A stretch of DNA of 5,378 bases, from positions 1 through 5,378 of the forward strand of contig JAPYWX010000109.1 in NCBI GenBank assembly GCA_028276145.1, given 5' to 3'. Of the stretch, positions 1 to 5,378 are shown in pieces. Positions within the stretch are counted from its first letter, which is position 1; the number at the start of each line of letters is the position of its first letter. Source of the stretch: Spirochaetota bacterium. Lineage in GTDB: Bacteria > Spirochaetota > Brevinematia > DTOW01. The translations under genes were made by a program, and so were the position numbers. The notes under the pieces are model-generated. The model did not search any database. It worked only from the letters and a program-made list of their open reading frames with translations, and had not been told where the DNA came from.

Positions 1-2522
1 ACTATACCATCTTCATCAAGGTTCCTTAAAAACCTTTCGTTGACACCAGGAATATCTCTCGTCACTTGCTCGTCACCGAACTTCGTAGTTCTAACAGCAA
101 CTTCATACTCAAATATGTGTATCGATGTTAGAATATCCTCTTTCACTAATCTCTCGCTTATAACTATAGCATCCTCGTAGTTATAACCATACCATGGCAT
201 ATAAGCAACAAGAAGATTCGTTCCTAAAGCTAACTCTCCATTGTCCATAGCAGGACCATCTGCTATTATCTGCCCAGCCTCAACCTTCTGCCCCTCATCA
301 ACTATTGGCCTCTGGTTATAACACGTATTGTTGTTAGTAGGTCTAAATTTCATTAAGTCGTACCTAGTCCTGGTATTATCATCGTTTTTAACGATGATAT
401 AAGTTGAAGAAACTTTCTCAACAGTACCAGACTTCTGAGCAACAACAGCATAACCACACTGTTTGGCTACAACCTTCTCCATTCCAGTACCAACAATAGG
501 AGCTTGTGGCCTAAGCAATGGAACCGCTTGTCTCTGCATGTTTGAACCCATCAAAGCCCTGTTAGCATCATCATGCTCTAAGAAAGGAATCAAAGAAGTA
601 GAAACACTAAACATCTGTTTAGGCGAAATATCCATCAATTGAACCTGTTCTCTTGGTACTTTTATGAACCTTCCTTTGTGTCTTACATATACCATTTCAT
701 TAACTAGATAGCCATTTTCATCTACTGGCTCAGTAGACTGACAAATATAGTAATCTTCTTCATCTATAGCATTGAAGTACCTGACTTCTTCAGTGACTTT
801 ACCATTAACAACAACCCTATAAGGAGTCTCGATAAATCCATACTCGTTAAGCTTGGCATAAGTAGCTAAAGATAATATCAATCCTATGTTTTGACCTTCA
901 GGTGTCTCAATCGGGCACAATCTACCATAATGAGAGAAGTGTATATCCCTAACCTCAAATCCTGCCCTTTCTCTAGTAAAACCACCTGGACCAAGAGCTG
1001 AAACCCTCCTCTTATTAGTCATCTCAGAAAGAGGATTTATCTGGTCCATGAAGTGTGACAGTGGGCTAGTACCAAAGAACTCATTAAGAGGTGAAACAAA
1101 AGGTTTCAACATTATAACAGACTGAACTATAGAATCTAACCTATCATCTACCCTGAGCCTATCCTCTACAACCTTATGAACTTTTGCCATAGCAGGGTAT
1201 AACTGCTGATACAACAACTCTCCTACAGTCCTAACCCTTCTATTGCTGAGGTGATCTATATCATCAACGATATCATTGCTAGCAAATATTTTCAATAGCA
1301 ACTTTATTGACCTGATTATGTCTTCTTTAACCAAAGCATAATGGTCTTTCAATTTTTCCTTCACTTCCTGAGGAGCATCTTTATAGAGCCTTATGAGTAA
1401 CTTATATCTTCCAACCTCACCTAAATCAAAAAGCTTTGGATCATAAAGATATCTCTGAATATCCTTTATAGCCGAATCAACCGAAGATATAACAGTATTA
1501 GCCATTGATTTTATGAAAGGAACAACCTTGGAAACTGCTTTAAGCGTAGCAAACTCTTCCTTGGTAAACTTGGAATATTCATACTCTCTCAAATACTCAA
1601 ACTCTATTATCTCTTTCTCTCTTCTTATAGTATTGAATAGAGGTAAATTAGCTTTTATACTAGCCTCAGAAATAACTTTCACCTTTTTATTCTTCAAGCT
1701 AGACACAGTATTGTAGAAAACATCAAAATCAACAACGTGAGAGCCCTCTCTAACTACAATCTGTGACTTAGCACCGGACTTAATGATTCTAGTACCTGCC
1801 AAAAACAATATATTCCCTTCTTCATCAACAATGTTTTCATAAAGATAAAAGCTCTTGTCTACCTTTGAAATTTCAGCAAAATCCAACTCTTCGTAATCAA
1901 AGAAACTAGCAATAATATCCTGTGTATCCATTCCTATAGCTCTCAAGAAGTAAGTAAGTAACAACTTTTTCTTGTTATCTATGCTAAAATACATTAGTTC
2001 CTTTCTTAGGGAAATACCAAACTCAACCCAAATTCCTTTTTCCGGAACGATTTTACAAGATAACTCACCTTTCTTATGAGCACTGAAAACTATACCGGGA
2101 GACTTGATAATTTGACTCACTACAACTCTTTGAACACCGTTTATTATGAAATTGGCCTTATCGGTCATCAAAGGAATATCTCCAAAGTAGACTTTAGGCT
2201 TCTCGTAAACCTCACCAGTTCTATGATTTGTTAACCTAAAAGTGACTCTTATCGGCGCCGCATACGTCAAGTTCTTTTTAATACATTCCTCAGGTGAATA
2301 ATAGGGTTCACCTATGCTATAATCAACAACATCAACCTCTACATCTTCATAACGTATCGGGAAAAACGTTCTAAAAAGCTTATGTAAACCCCTATTCTTC
2401 CTCTCACTAGGAGGAACATCCTTTTGCAAAAATTCTTCAAATGATTTTTTCTGAATTTCTAACAAATCAGGAAGGTCGTAAGAAAAGGAAACCTTAGAAT
2501 AAACTTTTTCTTTTAAAGGCAT
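1..2522 (-). CDS. rpoB: RNA polymerase beta subunit, 5' part (gene continues past left edge)
   Basis: Beta subunit of DNA-dependent RNA polymerase; with beta-prime it forms the catalytic cleft. I read 840 codons with no stop, and the gene leaves the window at the left edge. The complete family is about 1,100-1,350 residues, so the C-terminal part is missing. Landmarks in order: N-terminal protrusion/lobe with IPLMTDKANFIINGVQR at residues 116-132 and SQIIKSPG at 136-143; rifampicin cluster I at 484-515 (FMDQ, NPLSE, KRR and SALGPGG recognisable); CPIETPEG at 536-543; SLIPFLEHDDANRALMGSNM, a universal beta motif, further on; and GYNYEDAI with E783/D784, matching E. coli E813/D814 near the active site. 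The offset from E. coli is a constant 23 residues through the rifampicin region, and about 7 residues fewer are present after it. H490, N503 and P487 differ from the usual rifampicin-contact residues. The start is the ATG at 2522, chosen by Shine-Dalgarno spacing; an in-frame ATG at 2528 lies too close to it. Transcribed downstream of rplL. Confidence 0.98.
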   Translation of the reverse strand, partial: MPLKEKVYSKVSFSYDLPDLLEIQKKSFEEFLQKDVPPSERKNRGLHKLFRTFFPIRYEDVEVDVVDYSIGEPYYSPEECIKKNLTYAAPIRVTFRLTNHRTGEVYEKPKVYFGDIPLMTDKANFIINGVQRVVVSQIIKSPGIVFSAHKKGELSCKIVPEKGIWVEFGISLRKELMYFSIDNKKKLLLTYFLRAIGMDTQDIIASFFDYEELDFAEISKVDKSFYLYENIVDEEGNILFLAGTRIIKSGAKSQIVVREGSHVVDFDVFYNTVSSLKNKKVKVISEASIKANLPLFNTIRREKEIIEFEYLREYEYSKFTKEEFATLKAVSKVVPFIKSMANTVISSVDSAIKDIQRYLYDPKLFDLGEVGRYKLLIRLYKDAPQEVKEKLKDHYALVKEDIIRSIKLLLKIFASNDIVDDIDHLSNRRVRTVGELLYQQLYPAMAKVHKVVEDRLRVDDRLDSIVQSVIMLKPFVSPLNEFFGTSPLSHFMDQINPLSEMTNKRRVSALGPGGFTRERAGFEVRDIHFSHYGRLCPIETPEGQNIGLILSLATYAKLNEYGFIETPYRVVVNGKVTEEVRYFNAIDEEDYYICQSTEPVDENGYLVNEMVYVRHKGRFIKVPREQVQLMDISPKQMFSVSTSLIPFLEHDDANRALMGSNMQRQAVPLLRPQAPIVGTGMEKVVAKQCGYAVVAQKSGTVEKVSSTYIIVKNDDNTRTRYDLMKFRPTNNNTCYNQRPIVDEGQKVEAGQIIADGPAMDNGELALGTNLLVAYMPWYGYNYEDAIVISERLVKEDILTSIHIFEYEVAVRTTKFGDEQVTRDIPGVNERFLRNLDEDGI

Positions 2523-2528
2523 CTTCAT

Positions 2529-2533
2529 ACCTC
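2529..2533 (-). promoter_or_regulatory. rpoB ribosome-binding site (decides between two ATGs)
   Basis: The minus strand reads TTGAGGTATGAAGATGCC. GAGG lies 7 nt before the ATG at 2522 but only 1 nt before the in-frame ATG at 2528. The spacing favours 2522, giving a protein that begins MPLKEKV. Confidence 0.7.
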
Positions 2534-2545
2534 AAGGAAATATGT

Positions 2546-2565
2546 AAAAGAGGGAAGTCCCCTCT
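2546..2565 (-). terminator. rplL-rpoB intergenic hairpin, probable transcription attenuator
   Basis: Eight nucleotides after the rplL stop, the minus strand has AGAGGG, a GACTT loop, then CCCTCT followed directly by TTT and A. This is a perfect 6-bp GC-rich stem with a short U-run, and an A/T-rich stretch precedes it. The shape is that of a weak intrinsic terminator. In E. coli a partial terminator between rplL and rpoB is known to lower rpoBC transcription relative to the ribosomal protein genes. By analogy this hairpin would let only some polymerases reach rpoB. The short U-run (3-4) argues for partial rather than full termination. It could instead be an RNA processing site. Confidence 0.6.
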
Positions 2566-2572
2566 AATAAAT

Positions 2573-2971
2573 TTATTTAAGCTCAACAACAGCACCTGCT
2601 TCCTCAAGAGCCTTCTTAAGCTTCTCAGCTTCTTCCTTAGAAACTCCTTGCTTAACTGGCTTTTGCCCACCACTCTCAACAATATCCTTTGCATCCTTCA
2701 AGCTCAAGCCTGTCAAATCTTTAACAACCTTAATAACCTGTAGCTTAGCATCACCAACTTCTTTTATGAAAACATCAAATGTACTTTTCTCTTCTTCTGC
2801 AGCTTGAGCTTGGGCCTGACCACCTGCAACTGCAGCCCCAGCAACCATAACCGGCATAGAGGCACTAACACCAAATTTCTCTTCTAATGCTTTCCTAAGC
2901 TCAACAAGTTCCATAACTGTCATATTTGAGATAACCTCAACAAGATCCTGTATAGATAACTTTTCAGCCAT
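2573..2971 (-). CDS. rplL: 50S ribosomal protein L7/L12 (bL12)
   Basis: Stalk protein of the large ribosomal subunit, which binds and stimulates translation GTPases (EF-Tu, EF-G, IF2, RF3). It is 132 residues long, slightly longer than E. coli (121). The three-part family architecture is clear: an N-terminal dimerisation domain (about 1-35, with LVELRKALEEKFGV), an alanine/glycine/glutamine-rich flexible hinge (about 36-62), and a globular C-terminal domain (about 63-132) with FDVFIK, KLQVIKVVK, the conserved GLSLKDAKDIVE (88-99) and a final KKALEEAGA helix. The C-terminal domain carries the surface used by translation factors. It follows rplJ by 37 nt, unlike the 11-12 nt gaps upstream, and has the strongest ribosome-binding site of the window. 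That fits the need for several copies per ribosome. It is followed by a hairpin and rpoB. The start is an ATG and the stop is TAA. Confidence 0.99.
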   Translation of the reverse strand: MAEKLSIQDLVEVISNMTVMELVELRKALEEKFGVSASMPVMVAGAAVAGGQAQAQAAEEEKSTFDVFIKEVGDAKLQVIKVVKDLTGLSLKDAKDIVESGGQKPVKQGVSKEEAEKLKKALEEAGAVVELK

Positions 2972-2974
2972 AAA

Positions 2975-2985
2975 ACCTCCCTCCT
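2975..2985 (-). promoter_or_regulatory. Tandem, very strong Shine-Dalgarno of rplL
   Basis: The minus strand reads AGGAGGGAGGT followed by TTT and the ATG. It contains two overlapping anti-16S matches: AGGAGG, 8 nt from the start, and GGAGGT, 3 nt from it. No other gene here has such an extended match. Inference: this raises L7/L12 synthesis above L10 from the same mRNA. Confidence 0.75.
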
Positions 2986-2992
2986 AATATAT

Positions 2993-3008
2993 AACCGCAA
3001 AAGCGGCT
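2993..3008 (-). other. Hairpin directly after the rplJ stop codon
   Basis: The minus strand has AGCCGC, TTTT, GCGGTT, beginning at the base after the rplJ TAA. The stem is 4 GC pairs plus a G-U and an A-U pair, with a UUUU loop. No U-run follows, so it is not a terminator. It could be an mRNA stability or processing element, or it could affect ribosome hand-over from rplJ to rplL. It ends 7 nt before the tandem Shine-Dalgarno and does not cover it. Confidence 0.45.
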
Positions 3009-3515
3009 TTACTTTTTGTCTTCTATAGCCTTTAACACCAAAACAAAGCTCTGGACAACATTGTTTATCGTCCAGACAAAAGAAGAAACTCCAGAGCCAA
3101 CTGCACCAACAAGGTAAGCAATAATTTCTTGCTTCGATGGCAACTTCGAAAGCTCAACAGTAGCCTTGCTATCATAAAACTTACCTTCGAATATTGCCCA
3201 ATTTATCTGGAAATTAATCTCCTTCTGTATCTTAACAAGAAACTTCAAAATATCCACAACATTATCACTAGCGAAAATAAAACCGTTAACCCCTTCAAAT
3301 CTATAATCCCATCCCAACTCATTCTTCACATACTTGGTAAAAACAGTATTTTTCAATACCTTAAGCTTACCTCCCATCTTCCTTATTTCATTTCTCAACT
3401 TACTCACACTCTCTACATTGAGTCCCCTAAAATCAATAGAAACAATATTACTACCATACTCTTTTATAATCTTGCCTATCTCTTCATACATTTCCAAATT
3501 TTTCTTGCTTGGCAT
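3009..3515 (-). CDS. rplJ: 50S ribosomal protein L10 (uL10)
   Basis: L10 anchors L7/L12 dimers to 23S rRNA to form the ribosomal stalk base. The product has 168 residues from the ATG at 3515, close to the E. coli length of 165. Family features: an N-terminal helix, then IVSIDFRGL at 24-32 (compare the usual ADSRG/DYRGL strand), KVLKNTVF at 52-59 (the RNA-contacting VVRNTL region), and GFIFASD in the next strand. A 45-residue C-terminal stretch (124-168) begins at KLPSKQEI and ends in a hydrophobic then charged helix, which is where L12 dimers dock. The frame extends upstream to a TTG at 3527, but GGAGG lies inside that extension at the right distance from the ATG at 3515, so the shorter form is preferred. 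The rplA stop is 12 nt upstream. There is no room here for the usual L10 leader RNA. Confidence 0.96.
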   Translation of the reverse strand: MPSKKNLEMYEEIGKIIKEYGSNIVSIDFRGLNVESVSKLRNEIRKMGGKLKVLKNTVFTKYVKNELGWDYRFEGVNGFIFASDNVVDILKFLVKIQKEINFQINWAIFEGKFYDSKATVELSKLPSKQEIIAYLVGAVGSGVSSFVWTINNVVQSFVLVLKAIEDKK

Positions 3516-3520
3516 AAAAA

Positions 3521-3525
3521 CCTCC
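3521..3525 (-). promoter_or_regulatory. rplJ ribosome-binding site (decides the start)
   Basis: The minus strand reads TAGTTGGAGGTTTTTATG. GGAGG is 5 nt before the ATG at 3515 and lies between the rplA TAG stop and rplJ. It overlaps the alternative TTG codon at 3527, so a TTG start could not use it. Confidence 0.8.
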
Positions 3526-3527
3526 AA

Positions 3528-4238
3528 CTATAAATTAATCCTAGAAGCTTCCTGCAAAACCAAGGATTTATTCAACTTCACTCCGGGTCCCATTGTAGAA
3601 GATACAACAATACTCTTAATGAAGTCACCTTTATAATCTGCAGGTCTTGTCTTATTCACTTCCCTAATGAATACTAAAATATTATCCTTAATCTTATCCT
3701 TACCCATACTCCTTTTACCCACAGAAGCGTGAATATTACCAGTCTTATCGCTTCTAAACTCTATCTTACCCTTCTTAAACTCTTGAACTGCCTTGGCAAC
3801 ATCAAAAGTAACAGTACCAACCTTAGGGTTAGGCATCAACTTCTTCCTACCAAGAATAGGTCCCAATTTAGCAACATCTTTCATTATATCAGGAGTAGCA
3901 ATAACAACATCATAGTCTATCCATTGCTCGTTAAGAATCTTTTCTATAAGTTCTTCAGCACCAACATAGTCAGCACCTGCTTTTCTTGCTTCCTCGGCTT
4001 TATCACCCTTTGCAAAAACCAAAACTTTAACAGGCTTACCAGTACCATGAGGCAAAGCAACGCTACCTCTAACCGATTGCCCAGTTTTCAAACCAGTCTT
4101 AATTGCAACATCTATACTCTCATCAAACTTTGCATTAGCAGTCTTAAAAACTATATCCAAAGCTTCATCCAGAGTATAAAGCTTTTCTTTTTCAACTAAA
4201 GCTACATTTGAAAGGTACCTTTTACTTCTCCTAGCCAT
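3528..4238 (-). CDS. rplA: 50S ribosomal protein L1 (uL1)
   Basis: L1 binds helices 76-78 of 23S rRNA and forms the mobile L1 stalk that guides deacylated tRNA out of the E site. In many bacteria it also represses translation of its own rplK-rplA mRNA. It is 236 residues, the usual bacterial length. Visible motifs: KFDESIDVAI at 37-46, VRGSVALPHGTGK at 56-68 (the highly conserved VRG..LPHGTGK), the L1 signature GRKKLMPNPKVGTVT at 130-144, and STMGPGVKL at 214-222 near the C-terminus. Two details differ from common sequences: RKK replaces the frequent PRG just before LMPNPK, and the loop before VRG is a few residues shorter than in E. coli. AGGAGGG starts just after the rplK stop, and only 11 nt separate the two genes, so coupled translation with L11 is likely. 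Confidence 0.99.
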   Translation of the reverse strand: MARRSKRYLSNVALVEKEKLYTLDEALDIVFKTANAKFDESIDVAIKTGLKTGQSVRGSVALPHGTGKPVKVLVFAKGDKAEEARKAGADYVGAEELIEKILNEQWIDYDVVIATPDIMKDVAKLGPILGRKKLMPNPKVGTVTFDVAKAVQEFKKGKIEFRSDKTGNIHASVGKRSMGKDKIKDNILVFIREVNKTRPADYKGDFIKSIVVSSTMGPGVKLNKSLVLQEASRINL

Positions 4239-4242
4239 AAAT

Positions 4243-4249
4243 CCCTCCT
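4243..4249 (-). promoter_or_regulatory. rplA ribosome-binding site abutting the rplK stop
   Basis: The minus strand reads GGATAGAGGAGGGATTTATGG: the rplK TAG stop, then AGGAGGG, ATTT and the rplA ATG. The site is immediately downstream of the stop codon, so ribosomes finishing L11 uncover or load onto it. This suits L11-L1 translational coupling. Confidence 0.75.
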
Positions 4250-4678
4250 CTATCCTTCAACTTCAACTCCCATATTCCTAGCAGTACCTATAACCATTCT
4301 TTCAACAGCTTCAATGTCATGAGCATTCGTATCCGGCATCTTAATCATAGCAATCTTTCTTACTTGCTCTCTAGTCAACTTGCCAACCTTCTGAACATTA
4401 GGTGCCGAAGAACCCTTCTCAATACCCAACTCTTTCTTTATCAAAACAGATGTAGGCGGAGTCTTAACAACAAATTCATAAGTCCTATCAGTATAAACAG
4501 TAATAACCACAGGAACTATTATACCTTTCTGCGAAGCCGTAGCCTCATTGAACTTTTTAACAAAATCCATTATAGGCACACCATGCTGACCCAAAGCAGG
4601 ACCAACAGGTGGCGCAGGATTTGCCTCACCAGCAGGTATTTGAAGTTTCACGACCGCTTTAATCTCTTTCTTAGCCAT
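4250..4678 (-). CDS. rplK: 50S ribosomal protein L11 (uL11)
   Basis: L11 binds the GTPase-associated centre of 23S rRNA (helices 43-44) at the base of the stalk and works with elongation and release factors. It is also the target area of thiostrepton-type antibiotics. It is 142 residues, identical in length to E. coli. The N-terminal domain (1 to about 70) has the invariant NPAPPVGPALGQHGV at 20-34, with the prolines P23, P24 and P27 of the thiostrepton region, then IMDFVKKFN. The C-terminal RNA-binding domain (about 72-142) has KVGKLTREQVRKIA and AHDIEAVERMVIGTARNMG. AAGGTG lies 4 nt before the ATG, a moderate ribosome-binding site. It is the first ribosomal gene of the cluster and has about 160 bp of non-coding DNA in front, so the operon promoter could be there. 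nusG, the usual upstream neighbour, is absent. Confidence 0.99.
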   Translation of the reverse strand: MAKKEIKAVVKLQIPAGEANPAPPVGPALGQHGVPIMDFVKKFNEATASQKGIIVPVVITVYTDRTYEFVVKTPPTSVLIKKELGIEKGSSAPNVQKVGKLTREQVRKIAMIKMPDTNAHDIEAVERMVIGTARNMGVEVEG

Positions 4679-4708
4679 AAAACACCTTTTAACAATAAAG
4701 TGCCATCA

Positions 4709-4738
4709 ATTTTAAAACGATAACACACAAAAAATCAA
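4709..4738 (-). promoter_or_regulatory. Possible sigma70-type promoter of the rplK operon
   Basis: The minus strand has TTGATT (4738-4733), an 18-nt spacer, then TAAAAT (4714-4709). That is a 4/6 match to the -35 and a 5/6 match to the -10 consensus. Transcription would start near 4702, leaving a leader of roughly 20-25 nt containing the rplK Shine-Dalgarno. A rival pair is TTGAGG (4766-4761), 16 nt, TGTAAT (4744-4739). In AT-rich DNA such matches arise easily, so the call is tentative. Confidence 0.35.
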
Positions 4739-4771
4739 ATTACATAAACCAAAAATTGAACCTCAAATAGC

Positions 4772-4798
4772 AAAAGCTTACATTAGAATTAATGTTGC
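4772..4798 (-). terminator. Weak terminator-like hairpin downstream of cheX
   Basis: The minus strand has GC, A, ACATTA, loop ATTC, TAATGT, AA, GC, then TTTT. This is a perfect 6-bp AT-rich stem, extended by two GC pairs across an internal mismatch, with four Ts after it. It could end the cheX transcript, but the stem is weak and the T-run short. It may also be chance in AT-rich DNA. Confidence 0.3.
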
Positions 4799-4799
4799 C

Positions 4800-4830
4800 A
4801 CCTTATAAGCAGTCGCCACAACTATAAGGT
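4800..4830. repeat. 8-bp inverted repeat just after cheX
   Basis: The plus strand has ACCTTATA at 4800-4807 and TATAAGGT at 4823-4830, a perfect 8-bp inverted repeat around a 15-nt GC-richer centre. As minus-strand RNA the centre can add a short GUUG/CGAC stem with a 3-nt loop and a 4-nt bulge on one side. There is no T-run on either strand, so it is not a classical intrinsic terminator. It begins 10 nt after the cheX stop. It could be an operator, a 3' end-protecting stem or part of the rplK leader. Confidence 0.45.
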
Positions 4831-4840
4831 ATTCATTATC

Positions 4841-5347
4841 TTACTTTATTGATTCTAAATCCAAAAACTCATCAAAGAGTATTGATATAGTCATTCCGCC
4901 ATAAACAGTATCTAAATTTGCCTCAACATATTGCTTATGAGATATCAAAGTATCAATTTTATTAACAAAAACCAAAGGAGGCGAAATTCTTATTTTTATA
5001 CCCTCATTGTAAAGTTCAGTCGTCGCATTACCGCTTATCTGGTTAGCAAGCTCACCAATTGCACTATCAAAAATCTCTTTAAACTCCTCATTAGTAAGTT
5101 CAGAAACACTTTTACCGTAAACCTCTTTAACCATGTTATCAACTATCTTAACTGCCAACCCCTTATCAAACTCATATATTATACACCCTCTGACATCCTC
5201 ATGAAACTCAATAACGACTGCTATTGGTTTATGTATCTTTTTCACTCTCTTTATGGCTATCTTATTCCTATAAAGCTCAAGCCCACTAAGTTCCTTAACA
5301 ACTCTTATACTAGTAGCAACAAAAGCCAATATTACCTTTGGATCCAT
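4841..5347 (-). CDS. cheX: CheX-type CheY-P phosphatase
   Basis: CheX proteins dephosphorylate the response regulator CheY-P in the cytoplasm, resetting the flagellar switch signal. The product has 168 residues, near the usual length of about 155-160. The diagnostic part is FDSAIGELANQISGNA at 93-108. It contains the ExxN catalytic pair as E99 and N102, in the same setting as Thermotoga maritima CheX (SAIGELGN), and is followed by a strand with SPP at 122-124, matching TPP in that protein. An alpha/beta body of about 90 residues precedes it and an IVS/ISILF-like terminal strand follows. There are no membrane segments or extra domains. The start is the ATG at 5347 (MDPKVILAF fits the family N-terminus), but no clear Shine-Dalgarno is visible in the 31 bases available upstream. 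No other chemotaxis gene is in the window; the next gene downstream is rplK. A stand-alone CheC-like role is less likely, because only one ExxN motif is present. Confidence 0.88.
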   Translation of the reverse strand: MDPKVILAFVATSIRVVKELSGLELYRNKIAIKRVKKIHKPIAVVIEFHEDVRGCIIYEFDKGLAVKIVDNMVKEVYGKSVSELTNEEFKEIFDSAIGELANQISGNATTELYNEGIKIRISPPLVFVNKIDTLISHKQYVEANLDTVYGGMTISILFDEFLDLESIK

Positions 5348-5378
5348 AATACAATTATCTTAAACAAACTCATTCTAC

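Larger units (their letters stand above)
4679..4840. other. cheX-rplK intergenic region
   Basis: This is 162 bp with no credible coding frame, no tRNA-like cloverleaf and no trace of nusG or secE. In transcription order it holds an 8-bp inverted repeat, a 6-bp inverted repeat followed by TTTT, a possible promoter, and the rplK ribosome-binding site. It is the longest non-coding stretch of the window and the likeliest place for operon control. Confidence 0.7.

Noticed and set aside
1005..1030. Spirochaete-type Asn at RpoB position 531
   Set aside because: Checked because CheX is common in spirochaetes. The codon at this position (residue 508) encodes serine; the asparagine is at 526 instead, so it does not support a spirochaete assignment.
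1513..1716. Plus-strand open frame of 67 codons antisense to rpoB
   Set aside because: It lies inside the well-supported rpoB reading frame, has no family resemblance and is explained as a shadow.
2494..2694. Minus-strand 66-codon frame spanning the rplL end and the rpoB start
   Set aside because: Out-of-frame shadow that overlaps rplL coding sequence, the attenuator and the rpoB start, with a low-complexity basic product.
3129..4723. Several plus-strand open frames of 100-156 codons opposite rplJ, rplA and rplK
   Set aside because: They are leucine/serine/asparagine-rich products typical of antisense reading of AT-rich genes; each overlaps a certain ribosomal protein gene.
4679..4840. Possible tRNA, small gene or nusG remnant in the cheX-rplK gap
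   Set aside because: No cloverleaf with a T-arm consensus, no start with a ribosome-binding site leading a useful frame, and no NusG-like residues in any frame.
5348..5378. TAAGAT as a -10 box for cheX
   Set aside because: Only 31 bases are available, no -35 can be assessed, and the leader to the ATG would be too short; it cannot be supported.
1..5378. Mobile elements, CRISPR arrays or a novel defence-like system
   Set aside because: No direct repeat arrays, terminal inverted repeats, transposase or integrase frames were seen; every gene belongs to a known core family.

Overview
This window is a bacterial ribosomal-protein/RNA-polymerase operon, read entirely on the minus strand (right to left in these coordinates). 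It is preceded by a chemotaxis phosphatase gene. The DNA is clearly AT-rich, and the proteins are lysine-rich and standard bacterial in type. The cheX gene implies a motile, chemotactic bacterium. CheX is well known from spirochaetes and Thermotogota, but nothing here fixes the phylum, and I do not name one.

Layout in direction of transcription: cheX (5347 to 4841); a gap of about 160 bp with two inverted repeats and a possible sigma70-type promoter; rplK (L11, 4678 to 4250); rplA (L1, 4238 to 3528); rplJ (L10, 3515 to 3009); rplL (L7/L12, 2971 to 2573); a hairpin with a short U-run; then rpoB (RNA polymerase beta) from 2522, which runs off the left edge after 840 codons. rpoC would be expected next, outside the window. 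The secE-nusG pair that often precedes rplK is absent; cheX takes its place.

L11 and L1 belong to the large ribosomal subunit. L10 with L7/L12 dimers forms the stalk that recruits translation factors, and beta is the catalytic partner of beta-prime in RNA polymerase. Spacing is tight from rplK to rplJ (11 and 12 nt, with Shine-Dalgarno sites next to the previous stop codon). It opens to 37 nt before rplL and 50 nt before rpoB, and both of these gaps contain a hairpin. This fits one transcript whose output is adjusted at two points: a very strong tandem ribosome-binding site for rplL, and a probable partial terminator before rpoB.

The most notable coding observation is in RpoB. Three positions of the rifampicin-binding pocket (E. 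coli 510, 513 and 526) differ from the usual residues, in a protein that otherwise aligns well through this region. I see no mobile element, CRISPR array, tRNA or rRNA, and no sign of an undescribed multi-gene system. This is a core housekeeping region with some unusual details.
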